From positions 1 through 64,000 of the forward strand of contig NZ_VHIV01000005.1 in NCBI RefSeq assembly GCF_006494425.1: a DNA stretch of 64,000 nucleotides, written 5' to 3'. Below the pieces are notes generated by a model that was given only the letters and a program-made list of their open reading frames with translations, had not been told where the DNA came from and did not search any database. The position numbers and the translations under genes are program-made. Below, piece by piece: positions 17,274 through 27,138 of this stretch (position 1 is its first letter; each line of letters opens with the position of its first letter). This DNA is from Bacillus dicomae (GTDB lineage Bacteria; Bacillota; Bacilli; Bacillales; Bacillaceae_G).

Positions 17274-17612
17274 AAATCCCCCTAAATAGTAATATGAATG
17301 ATAGTCTCATGAAGAGTTCAATATATACTATCACATTAAATTAATGAATTTAATATTATTTTTTATTCAGAAAATGGGGTGCGATTGAGGTCCTTAGAAT
17401 AGGGTTATTTTCGTATTTTAACTGTAAGAAATTATATAGTTGGATTCAGCTGGGGTTTTCAAGGATTACATAGTTCAACAGTAAATTTTAGATAAGTAGG
17501 TACTTATGGAAGAGGGACAGCAATTTGAAGTTTTTATAATTCAGATATATCAATAATTTTTCCGTTAGATATGTATGTAGCATACATGTAGAGGGAATTA
17601 AAAACTATAATA
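17274..17612. other. Intergenic region without a recognisable gene
   Basis: No supported open frame. It holds the upstream region of the minus-strand membrane protein gene and a short inverted repeat ATGTATG-TAG-CATACAT near 17570, which does not satisfy the PlcR consensus. Confidence 0.45.
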
Positions 17613-17650
17613 AATAAAGTTGCATAAATTGACCTTTATGCAACTTTATT
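17613..17650 (-). terminator. Strong hairpin, probable terminator of the MDR oxidoreductase gene
   Basis: 16-bp perfect arms AATAAAGTTGCATAAA / TTTATGCAACTTTATT around a 6-base loop. It lies about 120 bp past the minus-strand stop. Confidence 0.6.
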
Positions 17651-17767
17651 GTTCTTCCTACAACCACTGGCATCATGAAATTTGATAAATGATGTTAGCA
17701 ATAAAGGAATCTTATTTATTCTGTTACTTTCTAGCAACGAGCAATCATTATTTTTATCGGACTATAG

Positions 17768-18763
17768 TTACCAAACGTTTTTCAACACTATTTTTCCTAT
17801 TGCTTTATTCGATTCCAAATATTCATGTGCTTGTGAGACTTCATCAAACGTAAAAGATTTAGAATCTAGCAATGGACGAAGTTTTCCTTCTTCTACAATT
17901 TGCGTTATTTTCGTTAAGATTTCTCCGCAATCATTACGCTTATTTGTATGTAATATTTTTAACGCCATAAAAGTAACGTGCAGAGAGAGTCCTTTTGCGT
18001 GTAAAGGAGAGAGGTCATGGGTTGAACGAGCAGCAATTGTTACAACAGTTCCGTTGACTGCAGCAGCTTCGAAAGAGTTATCGAGATTTTTGCCACCTAC
18101 TGTATCAAATATAACTTCAAATCCGTTGCCATTCGTATGTTTTTGAACATATTCTTGAACAGATTCTTCTTTATAATTAATAGCTATGTCGGCTCCTAGA
18201 CGATGGGCTATTTCAATTTTGTTCTGCTGAGAAGCTGTTGTAAAAACTTTAGCACCAGCCCATTTAGCTAATTGAATGGCTACGTGTCCTACGCCACCAG
18301 TAGCTCCGTGAATGAGCACATTTTGACCTGATTTAATATTTGCACGATCAAATAAAGATTCCCAAGCTGTAATTGCAACTAATGGTAGAGCAGCTGCTTC
18401 TTCCATTGTTACATTTTTAGGTTTGTGAGCAATTAATCGCGCATCAGCAAGCATAAACTCTGCCAGTGCACCACCAGTTTCTTTAAAACCTCCGGCACAT
18501 CCATATACTTCATCACCAGTTTTGAATTTCGAAACGCCTTCTCCTACTTCTATAACAATACCTGCTACATCCCCGTGTAATATAGCTGGAAATTCAGGAG
18601 CAACTGATGAAACAGCGCCACTGCGCATTTTCGTATCGATTGGATTTACACTTGTTGCTTTTACATGAATTAGAACATGACCGGGTAAAAGTTTCGGTTT
18701 TGCAACTTCTTCTAGTTGAAATACAGATGAATCTCCAAAAGAATGGATAATTTGTGCTTTCAT
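17768..18763 (-). CDS. Zinc-free MDR oxidoreductase (quinone reductase type)
   Basis: 331 residues. GroES-like fold with the NPIDTKMRSG segment near residue 40, then the NADPH-binding Rossmann motif HGATGGVGHVAIQLAK near residues 148-163. There is no zinc-binding Cys/His set, so it belongs to the quinone oxidoreductase branch, using NADPH to reduce quinones or enones. It lies 59 bp after the SDR gene and probably forms a MerR-SDR-MDR operon with it. Confidence 0.9.
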   Translation of the reverse strand: MKAQIIHSFGDSSVFQLEEVAKPKLLPGHVLIHVKATSVNPIDTKMRSGAVSSVAPEFPAILHGDVAGIVIEVGEGVSKFKTGDEVYGCAGGFKETGGALAEFMLADARLIAHKPKNVTMEEAAALPLVAITAWESLFDRANIKSGQNVLIHGATGGVGHVAIQLAKWAGAKVFTTASQQNKIEIAHRLGADIAINYKEESVQEYVQKHTNGNGFEVIFDTVGGKNLDNSFEAAAVNGTVVTIAARSTHDLSPLHAKGLSLHVTFMALKILHTNKRNDCGEILTKITQIVEEGKLRPLLDSKSFTFDEVSQAHEYLESNKAIGKIVLKNVW

Positions 18764-18822
18764 TGGTCCTTACCTCCTGTTCGTGGTTATAGCATAGCAA
18801 AGTACAAAAAATAAGTATAATA

Positions 18823-19821
18823 TTATGATTTAGTTAAAAAATGAACGCCAGTTAGCGTTTCACTTAATTCCCAAAGCATTTCTGCATATTCTGTATTACT
18901 AGCCCAAGGTCTAACTCCTGATGGATCTGGATTGTCAGCAGAAACAGCTTCTGCAATATCAACATTTTCGCAATACACGCCACCTTTGTCATCAAGTTGA
19001 TCGTTTGCGGCGCACCATACAATTGTAGCGGCTCCTTCTGGGATACTTTTAAATTCTTCATCGTATTTTATTAAAGCTCGATTTCCATGCTCGTCCAGTG
19101 CTCCCATTGAACGCATTTCTTCATTAGTTAAATTTCGAGATAAACTTGTGACGATTGTTCCAGGGTGGGCAGAGAATGCACGTACATGAAATTCTTTACC
19201 ACGTTTATCTAATGCGACCGCAAATAATGCATTTGCTGTTTTGGATTGTCCGTAAGCTTGCCATTTGTCGTAATGACGATTATTAAAGTTTGGATCGTTA
19301 AAATTAACACCACAAATACGATGACCGCGCGAACTAACTGATATAACTCTTGCTCCATTTGCTTTAACTAAAGCGGGCCAAAGTCTTGCTGTTAACTGGA
19401 AATGACCTAGGTGATTTGTTGCGAACTGGGATTCATATCCTCGTGCATCACGTTTGAGTGGATTAGCCATTATTCCTGCGCCGTTCACTAAAATATGCAG
19501 TGGACGATCAGTGTTAAGAAATCTATTTGCAAAAGCATCTATAGAATTTGGATCCATGAGATCTAGCTTTTCTAATTCCACTCGTGGAATATTTGAAATA
19601 GCTTCTTGAGCTTGTTCTATTCTTCTTGCGGGTACGATAACTGTAGCGCCAGCTTCCGTAAGTACGCGCGTGATTTCAAGTCCTAATCCTGAGTATCCTC
19701 CAGTTACAATAGCTATTTTCCCGCTTAAATCTTTTCCACCTAGAGCTTCTTTGGCAGTAGTTCTTGCGCCGAATCCAGAGTGAACTGGTTTTTGAATTGT
19801 GCTTGTATTAGTTTTGTTCAT
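18823..19821 (-). CDS. SDR-family oxidoreductase (retinol-dehydrogenase-like)
   Basis: 332 residues from the ATG at 19821, chosen because GATGGAG lies just before it; a longer frame starts inside the MerR gene. Rossmann motif TGGYSGLGLE, the NGAGIMA motif, and the catalytic YGQSKTANALFA Tyr/Lys pair. The length and the RxISVSSRGH segment fit the retinol dehydrogenase/protochlorophyllide reductase-like subgroup. Its start overlaps the end of the merR gene by 14 bp, so the two are translationally coupled and it is the likely regulon target. Confidence 0.9.
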   Translation of the reverse strand: MNKTNTSTIQKPVHSGFGARTTAKEALGGKDLSGKIAIVTGGYSGLGLEITRVLTEAGATVIVPARRIEQAQEAISNIPRVELEKLDLMDPNSIDAFANRFLNTDRPLHILVNGAGIMANPLKRDARGYESQFATNHLGHFQLTARLWPALVKANGARVISVSSRGHRICGVNFNDPNFNNRHYDKWQAYGQSKTANALFAVALDKRGKEFHVRAFSAHPGTIVTSLSRNLTNEEMRSMGALDEHGNRALIKYDEEFKSIPEGAATIVWCAANDQLDDKGGVYCENVDIAEAVSADNPDPSGVRPWASNTEYAEMLWELSETLTGVHFLTKS

Positions 19822-20215
19822 TATGTAACTCCATCTCCGTTCCTTCATTAACTTTCCCTGTTTTTATACGCTCAAAGTGAGTGATTTTGTAATTTATAAT
19901 ATCCAAAGTCGCTTGCAAATTCGTTAGTTGTATAGTGATTTGTTTTTGATGTTCCTCAAGTATCGCTTTACAAGCTTCATCGTTTTTTTTTCGTGAGAAT
20001 TCCATATATTTTTGTATTGTATGTAATGGCATTTGTGTTCTTTTTAGATGATTAATGAAAAGTATTCGATCGATATCTAATTGAACATATTGCCTATTAT
20101 TATTCTCATTTCTTTTTGCTGGGGGAAGAAGGCTAATTTTTTCGTAGTATCTAATTGTGTCTGTACTTAATCCTGTTTTCTTTGCAATATCTGATATTGT
20201 GAATGTATCGTTCAT
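19808..20215 (-). CDS. MerR-family regulator of the SDR-MDR operon
   Basis: 135 residues. The N-terminal MerR winged helix is clear (FTISDIAKKTGLSTDTIRYYEKISLLPP), followed by a dimerisation coiled coil (about residues 80-120). No metal-binding Cys cluster is present, so it belongs to the organic-compound or electrophile sensing branch (AdhR/NmlR-like). Its promoter has the 19-bp spacing and dyad operator typical of MerR activators (20241-20271), implying autoregulation and control of the coupled SDR and MDR genes. Confidence 0.92.
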   Translation of the reverse strand: MNDTFTISDIAKKTGLSTDTIRYYEKISLLPPAKRNENNNRQYVQLDIDRILFINHLKRTQMPLHTIQKYMEFSRKKNDEACKAILEEHQKQITIQLTNLQATLDIINYKITHFERIKTGKVNEGTEMELHNEQN

Positions 20216-20240
20216 TTATAATCGCGCTCCTTTCACTACA

Positions 20241-20271
20241 AGTGTATTACTTGGAGTTAACTCCAAGTCAA
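20241..20271 (-). promoter_or_regulatory. MerR-type promoter with 19-bp spacer and perfect dyad
   Basis: On the minus strand, TTGACT (20271-20266) and TACACT (20246-20241) are separated by 19 bp. The perfect palindrome ACTTGGAGTTAACTCCAAGT occupies 20249-20268. MerR activators untwist exactly such overlong spacers. Confidence 0.85.
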
Positions 20272-20302
20272 TTATTTTTTTTGAGGAGATTGAGTGAAAT
20301 AG

Positions 20303-20359
20303 TGTAACGCACCTGCAGAAGCAACTTTGGACGTTGTTGAAGGAAGGTGCGTTATTTTT
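20303..20359 (+). terminator. Terminator-like hairpin with no plus-strand gene upstream
   Basis: TAACGCACCT at 20305-20314 pairs with AGGTGCGTTA at 20345-20354, followed by TTTTT. A smaller CAAC...GTTG stem lies inside. The nearest upstream genes run the other way. Confidence 0.6.
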
Positions 20360-20407
20360 ATACAGCATGATTTATTGATTAAAACTATAATCAGGCATTT
20401 GGTATAG

Positions 20408-20440
20408 GTACTTTAAAGTGCCTACATCACTTTAAAGTAC
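20408..20440. repeat. Inverted repeat built of two ACTTTAAAGT palindromes (operator candidate)
   Basis: GTACTTTAAAGTG - CCTACAT - CACTTTAAAGTAC: 13-bp perfect arms, each containing the palindrome ACTTTAAAGT. It lies about 155 bp before the monooxygenase gene. The binding protein is unknown. Confidence 0.6.
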
Positions 20441-20593
20441 GTACTGTTATTCATGTTATGACCGATTTATAATAACACTCGTAGCACAAAGTTATAACGA
20501 TGACAATCGGCAACAATGTGGTGTTACAGTATTGCCTATCAATTTTGAGAAGAAATATGAAAAATATAGATTTATATGAATGAAGGAAAGTGA

Positions 20594-21556
20594 GTGAAAC
20601 ACATGGAAAAGTTTGCGAATCATTTTGGATATAATCGTATGTTTGCGAAAGATCAACTTACATTAGGAGTTCACATTCCGATTGAAAATTATCAGTTTCA
20701 TGCTCCAACGATGGAAAAACAAGTAGAGTTGGTACAAAAAGCGGAACAATATGGTTTTACTGGTGTATGGCTTCGCGATGTTTTACTGCAAGACCCTGAC
20801 TTTGGTGATCCTGCAACAGGTCAAATTTACGATATGATGATTTATTTAACATATTTAGCAAGTAAAACAGAGAAAATCGCATTTGGAACGTCGGCAACTG
20901 TATTGTCACTTCGCCATCCATTGCGTGTAGCGAAAGAAATTGCGACATTGGATCAACTGTTTCCAGAAAGAATTATGCTCGGCGTTTCATCAGGTGACCG
21001 ACGTGCCGATTTCAAGGCGTTAGGTGTTAGTCATGAAACACGAGGTGAAAAGTTTAGAGAAGCGTTTGCTTACTTGGAAGAGATTTTGTATAAAAACTTC
21101 CCGTCTATCCAGTCGACACTAGGAGAAGTGAATGGAGCGAATTTAGTTCCAAAACCGTCTAAACATATTCCAACATTTATTACAGGTTTTAGTCAGCAAA
21201 ATATGGACTGGTTCGCTGAACATGGTGATGGATGGATGTACTACCCACGTAGTCCAGTGCATCAGGCGGCAGCAATTGGACAATGGAGAGAACTAGTAGA
21301 GGATTATCATCCAGATGTATTCAAACCATTTATACAACCGATGCATTTAGACTTATCTGAAGATCCAAATGAACGTCCTACACCGATACGTTTAGGTTAT
21401 CGTACAGGACGTAAGGCACTAATTGAATTACTTGATATATATAAAAGTATTGGTGTAAATCATTTATTCCTTGCTCTATTTGATGGTCAACGCCCGGCTA
21501 ATGAAGTGTTAGATGAGCTAGGGGAAGAAGTACTTACTCATTTCCCAGCATTGTAA
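20594..21556 (+). CDS. Luciferase-like (LLM-class) flavin-dependent monooxygenase
   Basis: 320 residues. The GTG at 20594 lies 6 bp after AAGGA, a better fit than the ATG three codons later. LLM-family features are the YGFTGVWLRDV segment near residue 53, the KIAFGTSATVLSLRHP strand, and the RIMLGVSSGDRRADF phosphate-binding loop for FMN. Such enzymes oxidise substrates with O2 and reduced flavin. The MDR gene begins 13 bp after its stop with a shared transcript, so that protein may act on the same compound or supply reduced product. The substrate is unknown. Confidence 0.88.
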   Translation: MKHMEKFANHFGYNRMFAKDQLTLGVHIPIENYQFHAPTMEKQVELVQKAEQYGFTGVWLRDVLLQDPDFGDPATGQIYDMMIYLTYLASKTEKIAFGTSATVLSLRHPLRVAKEIATLDQLFPERIMLGVSSGDRRADFKALGVSHETRGEKFREAFAYLEEILYKNFPSIQSTLGEVNGANLVPKPSKHIPTFITGFSQQNMDWFAEHGDGWMYYPRSPVHQAAAIGQWRELVEDYHPDVFKPFIQPMHLDLSEDPNERPTPIRLGYRTGRKALIELLDIYKSIGVNHLFLALFDGQRPANEVLDELGEEVLTHFPAL

Positions 21557-21569
21557 AGGAGTGGAAAGA

Positions 21570-22520
21570 ATGAAAGCGATAGGACTTATGCAATATGGAG
21601 ATAAAAGTGTACTACAAGAGATTGAAATGCAAACACCGCTATTGGGAGAAAATGATGTACTGATTGAAGTATATGCAGCTGGTGTAAACCCCGTGGATTG
21701 GAAAATACGTGAAGGTTTACTTCAAGATGTAATTTCTTATGACTTCCCGCTCGTTTTAGGATGGGATGTTGCAGGTGTAGTTGCTGCTGTAGGGCCAAAC
21801 GTAACAGCATTTAAAGTGGGGGATGAAGTATATAGTCGTCCAGATATTGAACGAAATGGTGCTTATGCAGAGTACGTGGCTGTAGATGAGAGATATGTGG
21901 CGAAAAAACCGAGAAATTTATCTTTTGAAGAAGCGGCATCAATCCCTCTAGTAGGTTTGACAAGTTGGCAAAGTTTAGTGAAGTTCGCTAATGTTCAAAA
22001 AGGTAATAAGGTTTTAATTCATGCTGGATCTGGCGGGATTGGTACGTTTGCTATTCAGCTAGCGAAAAGTTTCGGTGCGCATGTTGCAACTACGACTAGT
22101 ACGAAAAACATACAGTTTGTAAAGGATCTAGGCGCTGATACTGTCATTGATTACAAAACAGAAGACTTTTCTCTACTTCTGCATAATTACAATATTGTTT
22201 TTGATGTGTTAGGTGAGGATGTACTAAAGGATAGTTATAAAGTGCTTGCACAAAATGGAAAGTTAGCGTCTATTTATGGTCCGAAAGGTATGGAAATTCC
22301 GCAAACTGAAATAGCAAGAGAGAAAAATATTCAGAGTGATCATATATTTACTGAACCTAACGGATATGAACTTTCTCTAATTACAGAATTAATTGAGGGC
22401 GGGAAGATTAAACCTGTTGTAACGCATGTGTTGCCTTTACATGTAGAAGGCGTAAAAAAAGCACACCACATAAGTGAGTCAGAACGTGCTCTTGGCAAAA
22501 TTGTATTGAAGAAACATTAG
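21570..22520 (+). CDS. MDR-family NADP-dependent oxidoreductase
   Basis: 316 residues from the ATG at 21570 (AAAGGAG 7 bp before). GroES-like domain with NPVDWKIREG, then the Rossmann motif HAGSGGIGTFAIQLAK. There are no zinc ligands, so it is a quinone-oxidoreductase or enoyl-reductase type enzyme. It forms a two-gene operon with the LLM monooxygenase. It is a paralogue of the MDR enzyme encoded at 17768-18763, which also pairs with an oxidoreductase. Confidence 0.9.
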   Translation: MKAIGLMQYGDKSVLQEIEMQTPLLGENDVLIEVYAAGVNPVDWKIREGLLQDVISYDFPLVLGWDVAGVVAAVGPNVTAFKVGDEVYSRPDIERNGAYAEYVAVDERYVAKKPRNLSFEEAASIPLVGLTSWQSLVKFANVQKGNKVLIHAGSGGIGTFAIQLAKSFGAHVATTTSTKNIQFVKDLGADTVIDYKTEDFSLLLHNYNIVFDVLGEDVLKDSYKVLAQNGKLASIYGPKGMEIPQTEIAREKNIQSDHIFTEPNGYELSLITELIEGGKIKPVVTHVLPLHVEGVKKAHHISESERALGKIVLKKH

Positions 22521-22608
22521 TAAGGTATGAGGTTTAAGAGACAGTATTGTGCTAAGGGAGGAGCTTATATATTCTATTCTAGCAATTGTTTTAAAAGGGA
22601 GAGAACAA

Positions 22609-23157
22609 ATGGATTCAATGACATTTCTTTTATTCGGAGCGACAGGAGATTTAGCGAAACGCAAAATTTATCCTGCTTTATATAAACTATTTAGTAATGA
22701 AAATATACCGAAATCTATTTCGATTATCGGTATTGGCAGAAGGGTAATGTCAGATGTGGAATTTCAAACAAAGGTAGAACAATCCCTTGCTACATTTTCT
22801 AGAAAATCTACTGATGACGAATCAGGAGTAGAAGAATTTATTAGCACATTCCGTTATTGTCAATTAAATACAGCGAATATAGAGGACTATCAAGATTTGT
22901 TGAGTCTTGTAAAGAGGCGTGAAACAGAATTGGAAATTTCTGAAAAACGCATGTTTTACCTATCTGTTATACCAGAAGTATTTGATGTCATTGCTTTAAA
23001 TATTAAGGAAAGTGGACTATGGGCTACAAAAGGATTGAACCGTCTTATTATAGAGAAGCCTTTTGAACATAGAGTAACGTCTGCTCACGAGTTTAATGGA
23101 GAATTAATTGAAGATTTTGATGAAACTGATATTTATTGTATCGATCATTATCTTTGA
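22609..23157 (+). pseudogene. Truncated glucose-6-phosphate dehydrogenase (N-terminal domain only)
   Basis: 182 codons from an ATG with AGGGAGAG before it. It aligns with the first 180 or so residues of the full zwf product (23508-24992), at roughly 55% identity by eye. It keeps the NADP motif GATGDLAKRKIYPALY but stops at CIDHYL, exactly before the GK that completes the active-site motif RIDHYLGK. The whole glucose-6-phosphate-binding and dimerisation domain is absent, so it cannot be catalytic. The frame is intact and the ribosome binding site good, so it may still be made; whether it has a role is unknown. It is an old tandem duplicate. Confidence 0.75.
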
Positions 23158-23230
23158 AAATGAATGGTAACTAAGGATAAACTTAGAAAAGTATTACAAA
23201 ATAAATAGTATTTAATTCAAGACATTTTTA

Positions 23231-23259
23231 TTGACGATAATAATTTATGTGGTTAATAT
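23231..23259 (+). promoter_or_regulatory. Candidate zwf promoter
   Basis: TTGACG, 17-bp spacer, TAATAT, in the 350-bp gap between the truncated copy and zwf. No remains of the missing zwf C-terminal half were seen in this gap. Confidence 0.5.
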
Positions 23260-23507
23260 ACTAGATGTAAGGTTATTTAATTACTAAAAGTAATTAAATA
23301 TAAAAAGTTTTGTTAAATTCTATAAATAAGTAAGTTGTGGTAGAAATGCTTTGAATTGGCACTATTAATATTGGGGACAATTAGAAAGCGAAAGGTATAA
23401 AAAGAATTGGAATTTGATAACTCTTTGTTTTTTACAAAAACATGAGCTTCTGTACAATTCATTTTTAATATATTGACCAGGATTATACAACAAGAGGGGG
23501 ACTGAAA

Positions 23508-24992
23508 TTGGAATCAATGACCTTTGTTTTATTTGGAGCGACAGGGGACTTAGCGAAACGCAAAATTTACCCCGCACTATATAACTTATATAGAGATCAA
23601 AAGCTTCCAAAGCAAATATCCGTTATCGGGCTTGGGAGACGTGAAATATCTCATATAGATTTTCAAAAAAGAATAAAAGAATCAATAGAGACGTTTTCCC
23701 GTCATAGGGAAGAAGGTACTCCAGAACTCGAAGGTTTTTTAGATAATTTTCGTTATTGTCCATTAGATGTGAGTAAGCCGGAAGACTATGAGAGATTATT
23801 ACAAGTCGTTCGTGAAAGAGAAGAAGAACTAAACATAAAAGGTAATAGAATGTTCTATCTTTCAGTTGCACCTGAATTTTTCGAGACAATCGCTTTAAAT
23901 ATTAAGGAAAGCGGACTTGATAAAACGGATGGATGGAAACGCTTGATGATTGAAAAGCCGTTCGGGCACGATCTTAAATCTGCTCGTGAACTTAACGATA
24001 AGCTTAGTCGAACGTTTGAAGAAGACGAGATATACCGAATAGATCATTATTTAGGTAAGCCGATGATTCAAAACCTTGAAGCGCTTGAATTTGCAAATCC
24101 TGTTCTCCAATCGATTTGGAATAAAGAACATATAGCGAATGTACAAATCACAGCTAGTGAAACAGTTGGGGTTGAGGAAAGAGCAGGATATTATGATCAG
24201 GCAGGAGCCATTCGAGATATGGTTCAAAATCATATGTTACAAATATTAATGATGACTGCTATGAATCTGCCGGAAAAAATTAACGCATGTGAAATTCGAG
24301 AGGAAAAACGAAAGGTAATGGAGACGCTTCGTAAAGTGAAAAAAGAAGACGTTCAGAAGCATATCATTCGCGGACAGTACTCTTCAGGAGCGATAAATGG
24401 CGGGCAAGTAGTAGCATATAAAGAGGAGCCGGGAGTAAATCCTTCTTCTAACATAGACACATTTGTTGCTGCTCGTTTATGGATCGATAATCCATTTTGG
24501 ACTGGCGTTCCTTTCTATATACGAACAGGAAAACGAATGAAAGAAAAGTCTACTCGTATTGTAATCGAATTTAAAAATACGTTAAAACAACAATATCAAG
24601 ATAATAATCCAAATGCAGCACCTAACTTATTAATAATTGAAATTAGCCCAGGTGAGAACGTTTCATTACAGTTAAATAGTAAAAATCCATTGAAAAATGG
24701 AGAGATTGAACCGATCCGTATTAACTTTACTTGTGAGCAATCAGATGTGGGAGTACCTGAAGCATACGAAAGACTTATCCATGATGCTGTAAGTGGAGAC
24801 GCTACATTCTTTGCACACTGGAGAGAAGTTGAATTGTCATGGGAATGGGTACAACCAATTCTTGAAGCATTCGAGGAAAACTTATTGCCACTTCATGAAT
24901 ATGAGTCGGGTTCATATGGGCCAGATGCGTCTAATGAATTATTGCAAGAAAGTGAATTTAAATGGTGGTTAGATCAAAAAACGGAAAAATAA
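23508..24992 (+). CDS. zwf: Glucose-6-phosphate 1-dehydrogenase
   Basis: 494 residues, TTG start after AGAGGGGGA, aligning with the ATG of the truncated copy. It oxidises glucose-6-phosphate to 6-phosphogluconolactone and makes NADPH, the first oxidative pentose phosphate step. N-terminal GATGDLAKRK binds NADP; the active site RIDHYLGKPMIQN near residue 178 has the conserved Asp, His and Lys. Length is normal for the family. It heads a run zwf-tkt-gnd-tal, with tkt 39 bp downstream. Confidence 0.97.
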   Translation: MESMTFVLFGATGDLAKRKIYPALYNLYRDQKLPKQISVIGLGRREISHIDFQKRIKESIETFSRHREEGTPELEGFLDNFRYCPLDVSKPEDYERLLQVVREREEELNIKGNRMFYLSVAPEFFETIALNIKESGLDKTDGWKRLMIEKPFGHDLKSARELNDKLSRTFEEDEIYRIDHYLGKPMIQNLEALEFANPVLQSIWNKEHIANVQITASETVGVEERAGYYDQAGAIRDMVQNHMLQILMMTAMNLPEKINACEIREEKRKVMETLRKVKKEDVQKHIIRGQYSSGAINGGQVVAYKEEPGVNPSSNIDTFVAARLWIDNPFWTGVPFYIRTGKRMKEKSTRIVIEFKNTLKQQYQDNNPNAAPNLLIIEISPGENVSLQLNSKNPLKNGEIEPIRINFTCEQSDVGVPEAYERLIHDAVSGDATFFAHWREVELSWEWVQPILEAFEENLLPLHEYESGSYGPDASNELLQESEFKWWLDQKTEK

Positions 24993-25031
24993 GTACATTC
25001 TTAAATGAAAGCATTTAGGGGGACGATTACT

Positions 25032-27026
25032 ATGACACAAAACATAAATCAATTAGCAGTGAATACACTTCGTACGTTATCAATTGATGCTATTAATGCG
25101 GCAAATTCAGGTCATCCAGGTCTTCCGATGGGAGCAGCACCAATGACTTATGCATTATGGGCGAATCATTTAAATCATAATCCTAATCATCCAAAATGGT
25201 TTAACCGTGATCGTTTCGTTTTATCGGCGGGACATGGGTCTAGCTTATTATATAGCCTACTTCATTTAGCTGGATATGACGTTTCAATTGACGACTTGAA
25301 AAACTTCAGAAAATTAAATAGTAAAACGCCAGGACATCCTGAGTTTGGTCATACTTCTGGAGTTGAAGCAACTACAGGCCCGTTAGGACAAGGAATTGCC
25401 AATGCAGTCGGAATGGCAATGGCAGAAGCGCATTTAGCAGCGAAGTTCAATAAGGATGGTCACTCTATTATAGATCACAATACGTACGCTTTAGTTGGAG
25501 ACGGTGACTTAATGGAGGGTGTCGCTTATGAAGCGATGTCAATGGCAGGGCATATGAAACTTGGCAAGTTAATTGTACTGTATGATTCAAATGAAATTTC
25601 ACTTGATGGTGAATTAAACATTGCTTTTTCTGAAGATATGCAGAAAAGGGTAGAATCTGCACATTGGCAATATGTAAGAGTTGAGGATGGAAACGATGTT
25701 GATGCTATTACAAAAGCTATTCAATTAGCGAAAGACAATACGGACCAACCTACTCTTATAGAAATTAGAACCATTATAGGTTACGGAAGTCCAAAAGTTG
25801 CTGGAACGAACAAAGCACATGGTAATCCGCTTGGAGTAGAAGAAGCGACAGCGACAAAACAAGTGTATGGTTGGCATTATGAGGAAGACTTCTTTGTGCC
25901 TGAAGAAGTAACAGCTCATTTTAATGATTTAAAACAAAAAGGTATTGAAAAAGAGAACGAATGGAATGAGCAGTTCAACGTATACAGAGAGTCGAACCCT
26001 GCACTAGCAGATGAATTAGAAAAAGCGATTACAGGTGAGGTTTTAATCGAAGCGAAAGACATTCTATCCTTTGATACTGAAAAAACGATTTCAACTCGTG
26101 TTGCAAGTGGGGAAGCTATTAATCATTATGTGAAATCGATTCCTTCTATTTTCGGTGGAAGTGCAGATCTTTCTCATTCTACGATGACAGATATAAAAGG
26201 TGAAGCAGTGTATGCGGTAGAATCGTATGCTGGCCGAAATATATACTTCGGTGTACGTGAACATGCAATGGGCGCGGCAGCGAATGGACTGGCACTTCAT
26301 GGAGGAGTAAAACCGTTCGTAAGTACATTCTTTGTATTTAACGATTACCTTCGTCCATCGATTCGACTTGCTGCATTGCAAAAGTTACCAGTTACGTACG
26401 TATTTACACATGATTCGATTGCTGTAGGAGAAGATGGTCCAACGCATGAACCAATTGAACAATTGGCAGCTCTTCGGGCAATTCCTGGTTTAACAGTTAT
26501 CCGCCCGTCAGATGCAAATGAAACAGCAAGTGCGTGGGCGTATGCTTTACAGCAAACGGATGGTCCAGTCGTTTTAGTACTTAGCCGTCAAAATTTACCG
26601 GTGTTTAATGAAACGAAAGCAAACATAGAGAACCTTTCTAAAGGAGCTTACGTATTAACACAAACGAATGAAAATCCAGATGTGATTTTCATTGCGACAG
26701 GTTCTGAAGTTTCTTTAGCTGCTAGTGCAAAAGCGAAACTAGAAGAAGAACAAGTTTCTGTTCGCATCGTTGCAATGCCAAGCTGGGAGTTATTCGATCA
26801 CCAATCGAAAGAATATAAAGAATCAGTTCTTCCGTCTTCTGTAACGAAACGAGTATCTCTTGAGATGGGTGTATCTCTCGGTTGGGAGCGTTATGTAGGA
26901 CAAGAAGGAAAAATACTATCAATTGAAACATTTGGAGCTTCAGGAACTGGAGCTGAAGTCATGAATCTATTTGGATTTACGACAGAAAATGTTGTTCAAA
27001 TTACTAAAAATGTATTGAATTCGTAA
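25032..27026 (+). CDS. tkt: Transketolase
   Basis: 664 residues from the ATG at 25032 (TTAGGGGGACGATTA before it) rather than the ATG 27 bp earlier. It moves two-carbon units between sugar phosphates with thiamine diphosphate. Visible features: the [12 protein letters not shown]-terminal motif, the ThDP-binding [18 protein letters not shown] near residue 153, the catalytic Glu in [13 protein letters not shown], and the [15 protein letters not shown] loop. Full length. It lies between zwf and gnd in the same direction. A second transketolase gene elsewhere in the genome is likely but cannot be seen. Confidence 0.97.
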   Translation: MTQNINQLAVNTLRTLSIDAINAANSGHPGLPMGAAPMTYALWANHLNHNPNHPKWFNRDRFVLSAGHGSSLLYSLLHLAGYDVSIDDLKNFRKLNSKTPGHPEFGHTSGVEATTGPLGQGIANAVGMAMAEAHLAAKFNKDGHSIIDHNTYALVGDGDLMEGVAYEAMSMAGHMKLGKLIVLYDSNEISLDGELNIAFSEDMQKRVESAHWQYVRVEDGNDVDAITKAIQLAKDNTDQPTLIEIRTIIGYGSPKVAGTNKAHGNPLGVEEATATKQVYGWHYEEDFFVPEEVTAHFNDLKQKGIEKENEWNEQFNVYRESNPALADELEKAITGEVLIEAKDILSFDTEKTISTRVASGEAINHYVKSIPSIFGGSADLSHSTMTDIKGEAVYAVESYAGRNIYFGVREHAMGAAANGLALHGGVKPFVSTFFVFNDYLRPSIRLAALQKLPVTYVFTHDSIAVGEDGPTHEPIEQLAALRAIPGLTVIRPSDANETASAWAYALQQTDGPVVLVLSRQNLPVFNETKANIENLSKGAYVLTQTNENPDVIFIATGSEVSLAASAKAKLEEEQVSVRIVAMPSWELFDHQSKEYKESVLPSSVTKRVSLEMGVSLGWERYVGQEGKILSIETFGASGTGAEVMNLFGFTTENVVQITKNVLNS

Positions 27027-27138
27027 GCTATGACTGTGAATACCTTTCTGTACATACTAACTTTTCAGTGCTGAAAGGTATTCCAGATTGTAGTGATATG
27101 GATTTTTAATAAAAGATGATCTGAGGAGGAATTATATT

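Noticed and set aside
17569-17590. ATGTATG-TAG-CATACAT as a third PlcR site
   Set aside because: The spacing and the fixed T at position 11 of the consensus do not fit in any register.
17682-18146. 154-codon plus-strand open frame
   Set aside because: It is antisense to the well-supported MDR oxidoreductase gene.
25002-25020. cre-like sequence TGAAAGCATTTA before tkt
   Set aside because: It lacks the central CG and overlaps the leader close to the zwf stop; too weak to claim.
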